Source: Haloterrigena gelatinilytica (lineage in GTDB: Archaea; Halobacteriota; Halobacteria; Halobacteriales; Natrialbaceae). From it: a stretch of DNA of 64,000 nt. Shown here piece after piece: positions 52,366 to 59,896 of this stretch. Position 1 is the first letter of the stretch. Each line of letters begins with the position of its first letter. The DNA is taken from NCBI RefSeq assembly GCF_013342145.1, contig NZ_JABUQZ010000001.1, forward strand, positions 992,001 through 1,056,000. The letters are read 5' to 3'. The notes under the pieces are model-generated. The model saw nothing but the letters and a program-made list of their open reading frames with translations. It made no database searches and had not been told where the DNA came from. The position numbers and the translations under genes are program-made.

Positions 52366-53022
52366 CTACCTGCCCAACATCGCTTTTTTCGTCTTCTGGA
52401 TCCGCTTGTACTCCTCAACGTCGGGAGCATCGCTATCAGGATGGACATCCGCGGCCTTCCGCCGGGCGACTGCCCGCACGATGTCGTCCGAAGCATCCGA
52501 TGAGATCTCGAGGATTTTGTGGGGCTCCTCGTCGAGGCCGTCGTCACTCGAGGCCGGCGGCGCCGCGATCGCGTCTTCGCCAGCTGGTGGGAGCCGGGCA
52601 GTTTCGACCGTGTCGGCGGCGGTCTGGACACCGCAGCGCTCGGCCAGGCGCTGCCGCCGGGCCCAGAGTGCGATCGCTCGCGCATTCTCTCGCTGGGTCT
52701 CCCAGCAGTCACAGGAGACGGCAAACTCCTGGTCGGCGGCCTCTCCCTCTCGACGGAAGTAGGCAGCGACGCCGACGTCGTCGGGCTTGTCGTGCTGGTG
52801 CGGGATGTTCGGCCGGTCGACGTAGTGCTGGGAGGCAGTCTCGATCCGGACGCTCCCCTCGGTGGCTTCCCACTTCTCGAGCTCGTCGACGACGCTCTGG
52901 AACGACTCTTTCCGCGTGGGTGTGAGATCGCCCGGGTAGGGTTCGCGATCGTCCGGGTCGGTACGATCGTGGCCTCGAGGCCAGTCGATGGTTCGATCGC
53001 TAGTCTCCTGGGTGCTACTCAT
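52366..53022 (-). CDS. viral J-domain-like protein
   Basis: 218 residues from ATG 53022. The last 55 residues (PHKILEISSDASDDIVRAVA..KAADVHPDSDAPD..YKRIQKTKKAMLG) follow the DnaJ J-domain plan, including the HPD tripeptide, though the domain is C-terminal rather than N-terminal. Residues 70-120 hold a Cys pair (SCDCWETQ). A J domain could recruit host DnaK for replication or assembly, as known for lambda-type systems in principle. Promoter-distal gene of a three-gene minus operon. Confidence 0.65.
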   Translation of the reverse strand: MSSTQETSDRTIDWPRGHDRTDPDDREPYPGDLTPTRKESFQSVVDELEKWEATEGSVRIETASQHYVDRPNIPHQHDKPDDVGVAAYFRREGEAADQEFAVSCDCWETQRENARAIALWARRQRLAERCGVQTAADTVETARLPPAGEDAIAAPPASSDDGLDEEPHKILEISSDASDDIVRAVARRKAADVHPDSDAPDVEEYKRIQKTKKAMLGR

Positions 53023-53239
53023 CCGCGCTGTCACCCTGTATCTGTTCGACTTCGTTCTGCAGCGCTCGCTCAAGGCTCTGGAGATCGTCGGCCGCCTCGA
53101 GCAGCGTCTCGTGTTTCTCGGCGTCGAGTGCGGTCGCGGGGACGCCCTGGAGCGCTGCGATCGCGTCCCGGACGCCGGCTAGTGCTTGCTCCCGGTGCTC
53201 GAGGTCAGAGAATGTCTCTCGGTTAGTCTGAGTCGTCAT
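53015..53239 (-). CDS. small coiled-coil protein
   Basis: 74 residues, acidic, helical (REQALAGVRDAIAALQGVPA, LLEAADDLQSLERALQNEVE). Overlaps both neighbours, so co-translated with the winged-helix and J-domain genes. Confidence 0.6.
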   Translation of the reverse strand: MTTQTNRETFSDLEHREQALAGVRDAIAALQGVPATALDAEKHETLLEAADDLQSLERALQNEVEQIQGDSADE

Positions 53240-53450
53240 TTCTTGGGTCTTCGATCAGCCGGTACTCGCCGGTCGGCTCGTGCCGAACCTCGGCGTAGTC
53301 TCCGGCCATGAGTTGTTTCAGGTTGTTTCTGGTCGTCTCGCGCGAGTAGCCAGTCGCGTCAGCGATGTGGCCGATAGTTGCGCACGAGCAGGGCTGTTCA
53401 TCGAACCAGTCGAGCATCGCAGTCATGGACCTCGTGTACTGGATAGCCAT
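53223..53450 (-). CDS. winged-helix regulator
   Basis: 75 residues from ATG 53450. SCATIGHIADATGYSRETTR is a helix-turn-helix, followed by NNLKQLMAGDYAEVRHEPTG as wing. Placed at the head of the leftward operon and divergent from the rightward one, it could control both. Confidence 0.65.
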   Translation of the reverse strand: MAIQYTRSMTAMLDWFDEQPCSCATIGHIADATGYSRETTRNNLKQLMAGDYAEVRHEPTGEYRLIEDPRNDDSD

Positions 53451-53660
53451 ACTCACAAGCTGGATCACCCGGGCAGTAGTACATTTCGGACCGCCAAAGA
53501 GTTTGCGATACGGGCTATTGTATCGACCAATCTATTCGACTTTGCGTATCGCCAACTTTTAAGTACTTGGGTATAATAGATGGTAGTAGAGCATGGGACG
53601 CCTCGGAGAATCTGAGGCCGGTGTTACAGCACCGACCTCCCGTGCTTCTGGAAGGAAGCA
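53451..53660. promoter_or_regulatory. divergent promoter and leader hairpin
   Basis: Rightward TATA candidates AACTTTTAAGTAC (about 53554-53566) and GGGTATAATAG (53569-53579). The leader has hairpin CGGTG-ttacag-CACCG (53619-53634), similar in sequence and distance to ATG to that at 21930-21948. Confidence 0.55.
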
Positions 53661-54035
53661 ATGTCAGCTACAACCCCACAGACCGAAGATGTTTCGGAAG
53701 CACAGACCGATGACGTCGTCCTCGAGCGCCGCTCGTGGAACTACGGCTACCTTGGCGAAGACGTTGAGAACAGACATCATCACGTCGATAGAAAGCTCGA
53801 GCGGATCGTCGTCACGAAGTCCCGCGCCGATCGCGATGACAACGGCGCCGTGCCGGTCTTCTCACTCGAGGGGCCGATCCTCCACACAGAAGGGATCGTC
53901 CTCGCATCGAACGGCGCCGGCGGCGACGATGTTCGTCGCTGGATCCAGTTCATCGACCAGGAGTGTGGCGGCTGGGCCGAGCGCCCGATCTCGGCGGCCG
54001 ACCAAGCGCAGGATGTCCTCGAGGAGGTGTTCTGA
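53661..54035 (+). CDS. hypothetical viral protein
   Basis: 124 residues: RRSWNYGYLGEDVENRHHHV, beta strands (VPVFSLEGPILHTEGIVLAS), C-terminal helices. No motif recognised. First gene of a rightward operon of small genes. Confidence 0.6.
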   Translation: MSATTPQTEDVSEAQTDDVVLERRSWNYGYLGEDVENRHHHVDRKLERIVVTKSRADRDDNGAVPVFSLEGPILHTEGIVLASNGAGGDDVRRWIQFIDQECGGWAERPISAADQAQDVLEEVF

Positions 54036-54036
54036 G

Positions 54037-54528
54037 ATGTCCGTCCACTCACCCCAGAGTTCCGACGTCGACGAGTGGCCCGAAGAGCGTATCCAGACCA
54101 ACCTTGAGGAGCACCGGCGTGCCGAGGCCGTCGCCGGCGCCGAAGGCGTTCGAGCCGACGGTTCCGGGGAGAACAGTCACGGACAGCGAGTCAACGCGCA
54201 GTTGGCGATGGCCGACCGCGAAGACGTGGACCTCCCGGAACTCCATGTCGGCGACCAGGTCAGCGAACGCGACGAAGATGGCGGTCCGAAGATGCTTGTC
54301 GTTCGCGTAACCGACAACAGTGCTGGCGAGTACTGGCTGCCGGAGGCCGACGAAACAGTCGCCGAGTACGCCGACTGCAATCCTGAAGAGGACGTCTACC
54401 AGGTCGAGTTCCTCAATCGAGATACGGACGACGTCAACGGGCCGAAGCGCTACCCCTACCCGCGCTGTGACCTGGTCCTTGAGGAGCCGATCCACGATCA
54501 CGACGGCGCCGACGGAGGTGAGGAGTGA
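54037..54528 (+). CDS. hypothetical acidic viral protein
   Basis: 163 residues from ATG 54037. Helical N-terminus with SHGQRVNAQLAMADREDVDL, then a small beta domain (KMLVVRVTDNSAGEYWLPEA, VYQVEFLNRDTDDVNGPKRY). The upstream in-frame part from 53593 overlaps the previous gene and is non-coding. TGATG overlap with the next gene. Confidence 0.6.
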   Translation: MSVHSPQSSDVDEWPEERIQTNLEEHRRAEAVAGAEGVRADGSGENSHGQRVNAQLAMADREDVDLPELHVGDQVSERDEDGGPKMLVVRVTDNSAGEYWLPEADETVAEYADCNPEEDVYQVEFLNRDTDDVNGPKRYPYPRCDLVLEEPIHDHDGADGGEE

Positions 54529-54824
54529 TGCCGTTCAACGGTCCCAGGTACGAGCCGAGCCCCGATCTCCCGGACGGTCTCTCGTACTGCGTCCAGTGCG
54601 GAACGGTCATGGTGTTCCACTCGCAGCGAGACTGCCCGGCGTGTACGCTCAACGAGCGCCTCGAGAAGGTCGAGGAACAACTCGATGCGCTCGAGGGAGA
54701 TGACGAGACGATCGCCGAGCACATCGTCGACAGCCACGAGGCGATCGACGACCGGCTCGAGGATCTCGAGCGTCGCCTCGATCGTGCCGAGCGCGACATC
54801 GATATCGTCGACGGAGGTCTCTGA
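54528..54824 (+). CDS. zinc-ribbon and coiled-coil protein
   Basis: 98 residues. CVQCGTVMVFHSQRDCPACT is a zinc ribbon (about 21-40), then LEKVEEQLDALEGDDETIAE and RLEDLERRLDRAERDIDIV coiled coil. Probably an oligomeric adaptor. Confidence 0.65.
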   Translation: MPFNGPRYEPSPDLPDGLSYCVQCGTVMVFHSQRDCPACTLNERLEKVEEQLDALEGDDETIAEHIVDSHEAIDDRLEDLERRLDRAERDIDIVDGGL

Positions 54825-54943
54825 TGGCGGCCAGCGGTGACGAGATCGAGATGACGCTCACGTTCGAGCGCCCCCTCACCGAGGAGCAAGTCGCGCAGCG
54901 CTGTCGAGAGATCGCCGAGTTCCTCGAGGACGACGATGACTGA
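54824..54943 (+). CDS. microprotein (39 aa)
   Basis: Acidic; MAASGDEIEMTLTFERPLTE then a helix QVAQRCREIAEFLEDDDD. Start and stop both overlap neighbours, which supports it. Confidence 0.5.
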   Translation: MAASGDEIEMTLTFERPLTEEQVAQRCREIAEFLEDDDD

Positions 54944-55133
54944 CGACGCGATCGACATCCGCTACCGGCCGACCGGTGGCCCGCCGCGGAAGGTGTCGTT
55001 CCGGCCGCGATCTGACGGCAGCTGGCTTCGGGTGACCCTCGAGTGGAACGGCTGCCAGTGGCGCGAAACTGGCTGCGAGCCCGTCGACGAGGTCGCCCTC
55101 GAGTGTGTGGACGGCATCGCGATCGGGCGATAG
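54936..55133 (+). CDS. small beta-rich viral protein (65 aa)
   Basis: MTDDAIDIRYRPTGGPPRKV, with alternating strands (SFRPRSDGSWLRVTLEWNGC) and two further Cys residues. Start coupled to the previous gene. Unknown role. Confidence 0.5.
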   Translation: MTDDAIDIRYRPTGGPPRKVSFRPRSDGSWLRVTLEWNGCQWRETGCEPVDEVALECVDGIAIGR

Positions 55134-55368
55134 ATCGGCGTTCTTTTTCGATATTGCTACCAGCATTTTCCAGCCGCATCATCTTTTGATTTGCAGCCCA
55201 CTTCTCACATGGCCCCAACGAGTAGCAGCTCCTGCACTTCATAACCAGACGTGCCGACGGGGCCACCAAACGCGACCCCACCGGTCGCGTTATTATTGGA
55301 CTCGCACTGGTTTAGCACTGTCCTTGAGCCTGCCGCTTGTATTACGATTGGCGAGGGCTGTTTCGTTT

Positions 55369-55635
55369 CTACTGGCCTGGTATCTCAAGTTCGTATTTGA
55401 TGAACTCCCAACACCGATAGAACACCAGTAGTACGAATATTGCGAGTAGAGTCACGCCTGAATAGAGGGCAAATTGGATCAGATCCACTTCAACCGTTAC
55501 CAGCAGCGTCACGATCGTAACGAAACCGAGAATGCCGCCTAATAACGTGTTTTTCAGCGTCTGGAATAGTTCCTGATTCTCCGCTTCGAGGATGAGGAAT
55601 GCTCTGACAACGGCCCTAATAATCGCTAAGATCAT
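55369..55635 (-). CDS. two-TM membrane protein, partner of the next gene
   Basis: 88 residues from ATG 55635: MILAIIRAVVRAFLILEAEN, TM1 LLGGILGFVTIVTLLVTVEV, TM2 FALYSGVTLLAIFVLLVFYR. Overlaps the upstream gene by 20 bases. Lower GC than its surroundings. Confidence 0.6.
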   Translation of the reverse strand: MILAIIRAVVRAFLILEAENQELFQTLKNTLLGGILGFVTIVTLLVTVEVDLIQFALYSGVTLLAIFVLLVFYRCWEFIKYELEIPGQ

Positions 55636-56128
55636 ACCAGAGCCTCCCAAACCCGAGCGCCGAGAGGAACAGTATGACGGTGAGTGCCGCAACAAGAGCC
55701 ACTGGAAGGATGTCTGCACTGAACATCACCAGAAATAGCACGAGGAATGCGACACTGGCCAGTGATGAGAGCCCGAGGAACGTACGAAACTCGGAGATAT
55801 CGATCGTGGCCGTGTCGGTTGTCATCTCGTGTTCTATTAGGACTTCCAGTGTACTTACCCTTTGTTGCAGAGTGTCTACCTTCACTTGGAGTTCCTCTGA
55901 TTCTTGGTAAGGACCGTTTACTGTCCCGCTTTCTTGGAACTCGATCAATTTCTTCGCTTCTTCTTCGATCTCTTTTTCGAGCTCGTCCCAACTGAGGTCA
56001 TCGCGGCCGCTAAATACCTCGTCTATAACCCTCTCTCCATAGTGCCAGGTATAACCCCTATTTTCAGACCCACCAGTACCCACAGAACTGTTGTCCTGTT
56101 TGAAGGGGTCTGGCGAGTGCCTCTGCAT
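55616..56128 (-). CDS. coiled-coil protein with C-terminal TM helices
   Basis: 170 residues. Soluble part with a Glu/Lys helix (WDELEKEIEEEAKKLIEFQE), a coiled coil (ELQVKVDTLQQRVSTLEVLI), then two TM helices (SVAFLVLFLVMFSADILPVA, LTVILFLSALGFGRLWYDL). The TATA-like GTATAGAGTAGT is directly upstream of the ATG. With its neighbour it forms a two-gene membrane unit, an arrangement known from exclusion systems; function unproven. Confidence 0.6.
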   Translation of the reverse strand: MQRHSPDPFKQDNSSVGTGGSENRGYTWHYGERVIDEVFSGRDDLSWDELEKEIEEEAKKLIEFQESGTVNGPYQESEELQVKVDTLQQRVSTLEVLIEHEMTTDTATIDISEFRTFLGLSSLASVAFLVLFLVMFSADILPVALVAALTVILFLSALGFGRLWYDLSDY

Positions 56129-56177
56129 ACTACTCTATACCCCAACAACATGTGATTAATCTTGTGAAAGACTGTCT

Positions 56178-56244
56178 CAGTTTAGCATCTGTTTCGAAAC
56201 GACGCCCATCACGCCTTTTATGGCATCTGTCTAAACTGTCGCAT
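56178..56244 (+). promoter_or_regulatory. cdc6 promoter with palindromes
   Basis: CAGTTTAG (56178-56185) and CTAAACTG (56231-56238) flank the promoter; GCATCTGT is repeated at 56185 and 56223; GTTTCGAAAC palindrome at 56191-56200; TATA-like CCTTTTATGG about 28 nt before the ATG. Layout suggests autoregulation or an origin recognition site. Confidence 0.6.
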
Positions 56245-57318
56245 ATGATTAAGTCTCGGTGGGTTTTCGACGACGATTGGGAGGCCGATATCCTCCATCG
56301 TCACGACGAGCTCCAGTCACTCTCGCGGCTTCTCGGGCCGACAGAGCATGGCCTGCGTGCCGACGACATCCTGATCCACGGCCCCAGCGGTGTTGGAAAG
56401 ACCGCATCCGCACGGTATATGCTCGGGAATCTCCGCCAGCGCTTCGGCCTCGAGTGGTCATTGATTGAGTGTTCCGGGAAGACGCGCAACGGGATCATCT
56501 ACGAGGCCGTCACGAAGCACTCGAAGGCAGCCGTCGTCCATCGGAACCAGCCTCGCGAGGAGCTCCTCGAGGCGCTGGAGTCAGCTGTCGACGGCCGGCC
56601 GTACGTAGTGATGCTCGACGAGGCCGACGTCATTCCCGACTTGGACGTCCTCGGCGATCTCCTCTCGATCGGCCTACTCTCTGTCGTCGCGATCACCCAC
56701 TCGGACAACGAGTGGCTCAACCGCGTCAATCGGAACGTTCGGCCGCACTTCCGCGGTGAGAGCCAGATCCAATTTCGGAAGTACCACGTCGAGGAGCTCG
56801 TCGACATCCTTGAGCCCCGCGTCGAGCGTGGCCTGATTGGGCGGCCCGTCGACATCAAGCAACTCGAGTGGATCGCCGACGAGACCGGCGGGGTGGCGCG
56901 GTGGGCGATCAAGTCTGTGCTCGCTGCTGCAAAGCTCGCCGAAGAACGCGGGCACGACTCCTTTCACGAGTGCGACGTCCGCGACTCGTTCGACCGAGCG
57001 ATGCGGATGATCCGGCGCGACAACCTACGCTCGCTGCCGGTGCCGTACCTGCGGCTTTACGAGTTGGTCCGTGAGATCGGGCCCGTTTCCGGGGGTGAAA
57101 TGAAGCGGGCGTACCTCGAACACCAGGAGCAGATCTTCGAGGGACGGGGCCGCGATCCCGTCAGCTGGCGTCGCGCATGGGACTATCTGAGCAAACTCGA
57201 GGACTACGACTTGATCGAAGCGAGCGGATCGACGAATTCGAAAAGGTACGATGCCGTCGATCCTGAATTAGAAGCGTCTGTCGAGTTTAACCCGCAAGAG
57301 ACTGCAGAAGTGGAGTAG
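56245..57318 (+). CDS. orc1/cdc6: Orc1/Cdc6 replication initiator
   Basis: 357 residues from ATG 56245. AAA+ core: Walker A GPSGVGKTAS (about 47), Walker B VMLDEADVIP (about 121), sensor-1 VVAITHSDNE, lid LEWIADETGGVARWAIKSVL. C-terminal winged helix with SWRRAWDYLSKLEDYDLIEA. Binds origin boxes and loads MCM. Viral copies are known in some haloviruses. Its 3' end is duplicated near 63 kb. Confidence 0.93.
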   Translation: MIKSRWVFDDDWEADILHRHDELQSLSRLLGPTEHGLRADDILIHGPSGVGKTASARYMLGNLRQRFGLEWSLIECSGKTRNGIIYEAVTKHSKAAVVHRNQPREELLEALESAVDGRPYVVMLDEADVIPDLDVLGDLLSIGLLSVVAITHSDNEWLNRVNRNVRPHFRGESQIQFRKYHVEELVDILEPRVERGLIGRPVDIKQLEWIADETGGVARWAIKSVLAAAKLAEERGHDSFHECDVRDSFDRAMRMIRRDNLRSLPVPYLRLYELVREIGPVSGGEMKRAYLEHQEQIFEGRGRDPVSWRRAWDYLSKLEDYDLIEASGSTNSKRYDAVDPELEASVEFNPQETAEVE

Positions 57319-57439
57319 CAGGGGAGCGTAGCGGGATTTCTTTCTTCAACCACAAGCAAGAGACCCACGATAAGTATAGGTCAAGTATGCAGCACGATCA
57401 TTGAAACGTATCACCGTGTGAGGATTTCAATAATGCCAC

Positions 57440-57790
57440 TTAGGTGTCTTCTGTCTTGTCTTCACCGAGAGCGAAACTCGCTTGAGGATTGTCAGCATCG
57501 TCGCCGGTGACGGTGTCGGGCCCCTCGATGAGTTCCTCGAAGTTGTCTACCTGGTCGTACTGGTCCCGGTAGAGGAGGGTTGCCTTCCCCTCGGATGTGA
57601 TTTCATACAATCCGGATCGTTCGGCCGGACCGATCTTCTGAACGAGGCCGTAGTCTTCAAGGACTGGCAAGCGTGTATTGATGTTCTTGCGACTCTTCCC
57701 CGTATGAGAGGCTAAATTCGTCGCAACGTTTCGACCTTTATCTTCGAGTTCCTCAAGGATAAGAAAATCAGTTGGTTGACGAAGTCTCAT
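57440..57790 (-). CDS. PhiH1 repressor-like winged-helix regulator
   Basis: 116 residues. RQPTDFLILEELEDKGRNVA, NLASHTGKSRKNINTRLPVL, EDYGLVQKIGPAERSGLYEI: the wHTH pattern of the phage PhiH1 repressor family that maintains lysogeny in Halobacterium. C-terminal 35 residues acidic and disordered. Likely the provirus repressor, or a host homologue at the boundary. Confidence 0.75.
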   Translation of the reverse strand: MRLRQPTDFLILEELEDKGRNVATNLASHTGKSRKNINTRLPVLEDYGLVQKIGPAERSGLYEITSEGKATLLYRDQYDQVDNFEELIEGPDTVTGDDADNPQASFALGEDKTEDT

Positions 57791-58177
57791 ATGTGGTTAC
57801 TTTCATAATAAGAAGACACTTTAGTAAAACCTACGATTCCGGCCAACCAGTCTGCTGCGAGCTTCGATTGGTCCAAACAACACGCTTGCTGGTCACTACG
57901 CAGATATATCTATCGCTCAGTACAGGTAAAGCAGTTACCGAAGCGGCTATTGATCTGTCCAAAATATGCCAAAAGCACCTGCTGAATATAGAGCATGCAT
58001 TCAGCACAGTCGATGTGTTTGATTCGCGTACAAGCTGACGAAAGCACTGACAAATTCGAATCAGAGTCTTGATCTACCGATTTCGGCGTAAATCCTCGTC
58101 TGGAGGGTCAGTTCCCCGTGGATAATTCTGTCTATTTGATGTGTTCGTTCGATAACAATAGTTTCTACGAGAGGAAT
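57791..58177. other. spacer between repressor and UspA
   Basis: No gene. Contains TATA-like sites on both strands and the palindrome TGCTGAAT-atagagcatgc-ATTCAGCA (57980-58006), which may be a terminator or operator. Confidence 0.4.
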
Positions 58178-58609
58178 TCATTCCCGAGCGACCAGAACCG
58201 AGGTAGTCACCGACTCGAGAACGTCCTCCGTCGTACTCCCGAAGAGTTGTTCTGTGAGTGTCGAATCCTCGCTTTCTCCGATCACAATCAGGTCGATCCC
58301 ATTATCGCCGCTATACTGTGGGATTGCGTCTTCTGGAAATCCTTCGAGAACGGCTCGTTCGGACGTAACCCCAGCCTCATCGGCCATTTTCTCGGCCTGA
58401 TTGAGCGCCTCTTTCGCTTCCTCATCAAGTGTTTCGCTGAGGTCATCCGCGATGTTGCCAACGGCGGATGCGGACATCTCCGTCCCAACATCTACAACGT
58501 GCAGGAGATGCACCTTGGCATCCATACTCGACGCAATTTCTATCCCATGGTCCAGCGCTGTTCCGCTCGCATCAGATCCATCCGTCGGGATAAGGATGTC
58601 GCGGTACAC
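58178..58609 (-). CDS. universal stress protein (UspA family)
   Basis: 143 residues. MYRDILIPTDGSDASGTALD start, HVVDVG strand, and C-terminal VIGESEDSTLTEQLFGSTTE with GST for nucleotide binding, then VTTSVLVARE. Standard length. Cytoplasmic stress-related ATP-binding protein; host-like rather than viral. Confidence 0.9.
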   Translation of the reverse strand: MYRDILIPTDGSDASGTALDHGIEIASSMDAKVHLLHVVDVGTEMSASAVGNIADDLSETLDEEAKEALNQAEKMADEAGVTSERAVLEGFPEDAIPQYSGDNGIDLIVIGESEDSTLTEQLFGSTTEDVLESVTTSVLVARE

Positions 58610-58686
58610 GTCAAAGTCCTATTGGCTGAACACCAAAAATCGTGACCATGTGTCAGACGGCCTCACGTTTTTTTGGTTCAACGACG

Positions 58687-59808
58687 ATGGACCAATACCG
58701 AATGCAAGCACCCGAAATACTCCTCCGTCTCATCGCGGGTGCCGCGTTGATTCTCGCCAACGGGTTTTTCGTCACCATCGAGTTCGCGCTAACCCGCGCT
58801 CGACAGTATTCCAAATCGGAGTTCATGGAACCCGGTCTCGAACGCGCGTGGGAGATGACCGAGGAACTCGAAATCTATCTTACCGGGTGTCAGGTCGGCA
58901 TCACCGCCTGTAGCATCGCACTGGGTATCGTCGCCGAACCCGCGCTCGCAGCGCTGTTCGAGCCGTTGTTCGGCGGAACGGTTCTCGCGTCGATCGGCGC
59001 GGGCGTGATCCTGGCGTACATCATCGTGAGCTTGGTACACAAGGTCTATGGTGAACAGGCCCCCACTTACCTCGGCGTTGAGCGCTCGAAACAGGTCTGC
59101 CGCTACGGCGCGACACCGCTGTATTGGTTCACGTTAGTCATTCGACCGATTCTCCGCGTCGGTGACTGGGTGGCGAAATGGACGCTTTCGCTGTTTGGCG
59201 TCGAGATGACCGGTGCGTGGCTCGAATCCGACGGTGAAGAAATTGAGGGGCGTGCGGACCTCCACCGACAGCTCGGGTTGATACTCGACGACAATGAGAT
59301 TCCAGACGAGCGTCGTCAGGAAGTGATGAACGCGTTGGTGGTCGAGGAAATCCCCATCCGTGACATCATGGTGCCGCGCGAGGAAATCACCGCACTCTCA
59401 ACCGACAATACCCCCGAGGAAAATCTTGCGACCGTTGAGGAGTATCCACATCTCCGCTATCCGCTGGTCGGCGAAGACATCGACGATTTCCGTGGGGTCG
59501 TTTACCTCGCGGCGATCACAAACCAGTTCGAGGCGTTCAAAAACGGCGACATCGACATTGAAGACCTTGCCGAGTCGCCGATGACGCTGCGGGCCGACGA
59601 GGTAATCAGTGACGCCATCGACCGCTTCCAGACGGAAAGTCAAGAACTCGCGCTCGTCACTGAGGAGGGGCGGGTCGTCGGCCTGTTAACCTCGACGGAT
59701 GCCTTCGAGGAAGTGATGGGCGAACTCGAAGACCCCATTGACGTTTACCAGCGCGAACAACGCAGGGACGACACATCGGGACTAGACTCTCAAAGCGATC
59801 CGGCTTGA
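58687..59808 (+). CDS. CNNM/CorC-type DUF21-CBS membrane protein, copy 1
   Basis: About 373 residues. DUF21 transmembrane domain (LILANGFFVTIEFALTRARQ, GCQVGITACSIALGIVAEPA, helix LASIGAGVILAYIIVSLVHK), then a CBS pair (DIMVPREEITALSTDNTPEE, ELALVTEEGRVVGLLTSTDA). The family transports or senses divalent cations. Start at 58687 preferred; 58702 also possible. A CorC C-terminal domain is absent. Tandem with a similar gene. Confidence 0.85.
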   Translation: MDQYRMQAPEILLRLIAGAALILANGFFVTIEFALTRARQYSKSEFMEPGLERAWEMTEELEIYLTGCQVGITACSIALGIVAEPALAALFEPLFGGTVLASIGAGVILAYIIVSLVHKVYGEQAPTYLGVERSKQVCRYGATPLYWFTLVIRPILRVGDWVAKWTLSLFGVEMTGAWLESDGEEIEGRADLHRQLGLILDDNEIPDERRQEVMNALVVEEIPIRDIMVPREEITALSTDNTPEENLATVEEYPHLRYPLVGEDIDDFRGVVYLAAITNQFEAFKNGDIDIEDLAESPMTLRADEVISDAIDRFQTESQELALVTEEGRVVGLLTSTDAFEEVMGELEDPIDVYQREQRRDDTSGLDSQSDPA

Positions 59809-59896
59809 GACACTTCGTGAGAACGGTATTCGTCGTAGCGCGAAGAATCGATTCGCAGACAGGCCGTTTATCTGTGTTGCTCCAATATAACTTGCT

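Larger units (their letters stand above)
15708..57320. mobile_element. head-tail (Caudoviricetes) provirus adjacent to tRNA-Met
   Basis: Contiguous viral gene modules: replication (PD-(D/E)XK nuclease, MCM), packaging, capsid, tail, tail spikes, cargo genes, and replication/repression genes (Orc1/Cdc6, PhiH1-type repressor just outside the given end). The left limit is set by the tRNA-Met 3' end. The right limit is uncertain: either around 57.3-57.8 kb, or near 63.0 kb where a second truncated copy of the cdc6 3' end occurs. I found no repeated copy of the tRNA 3' end and no integrase in the window. Confidence 0.85.

Noticed and set aside
53593-54036. N-terminal part of the long frame 53593-54528
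   Set aside because: It overlaps the better 53661-54035 gene in another frame and is basic; the real start is 54037.
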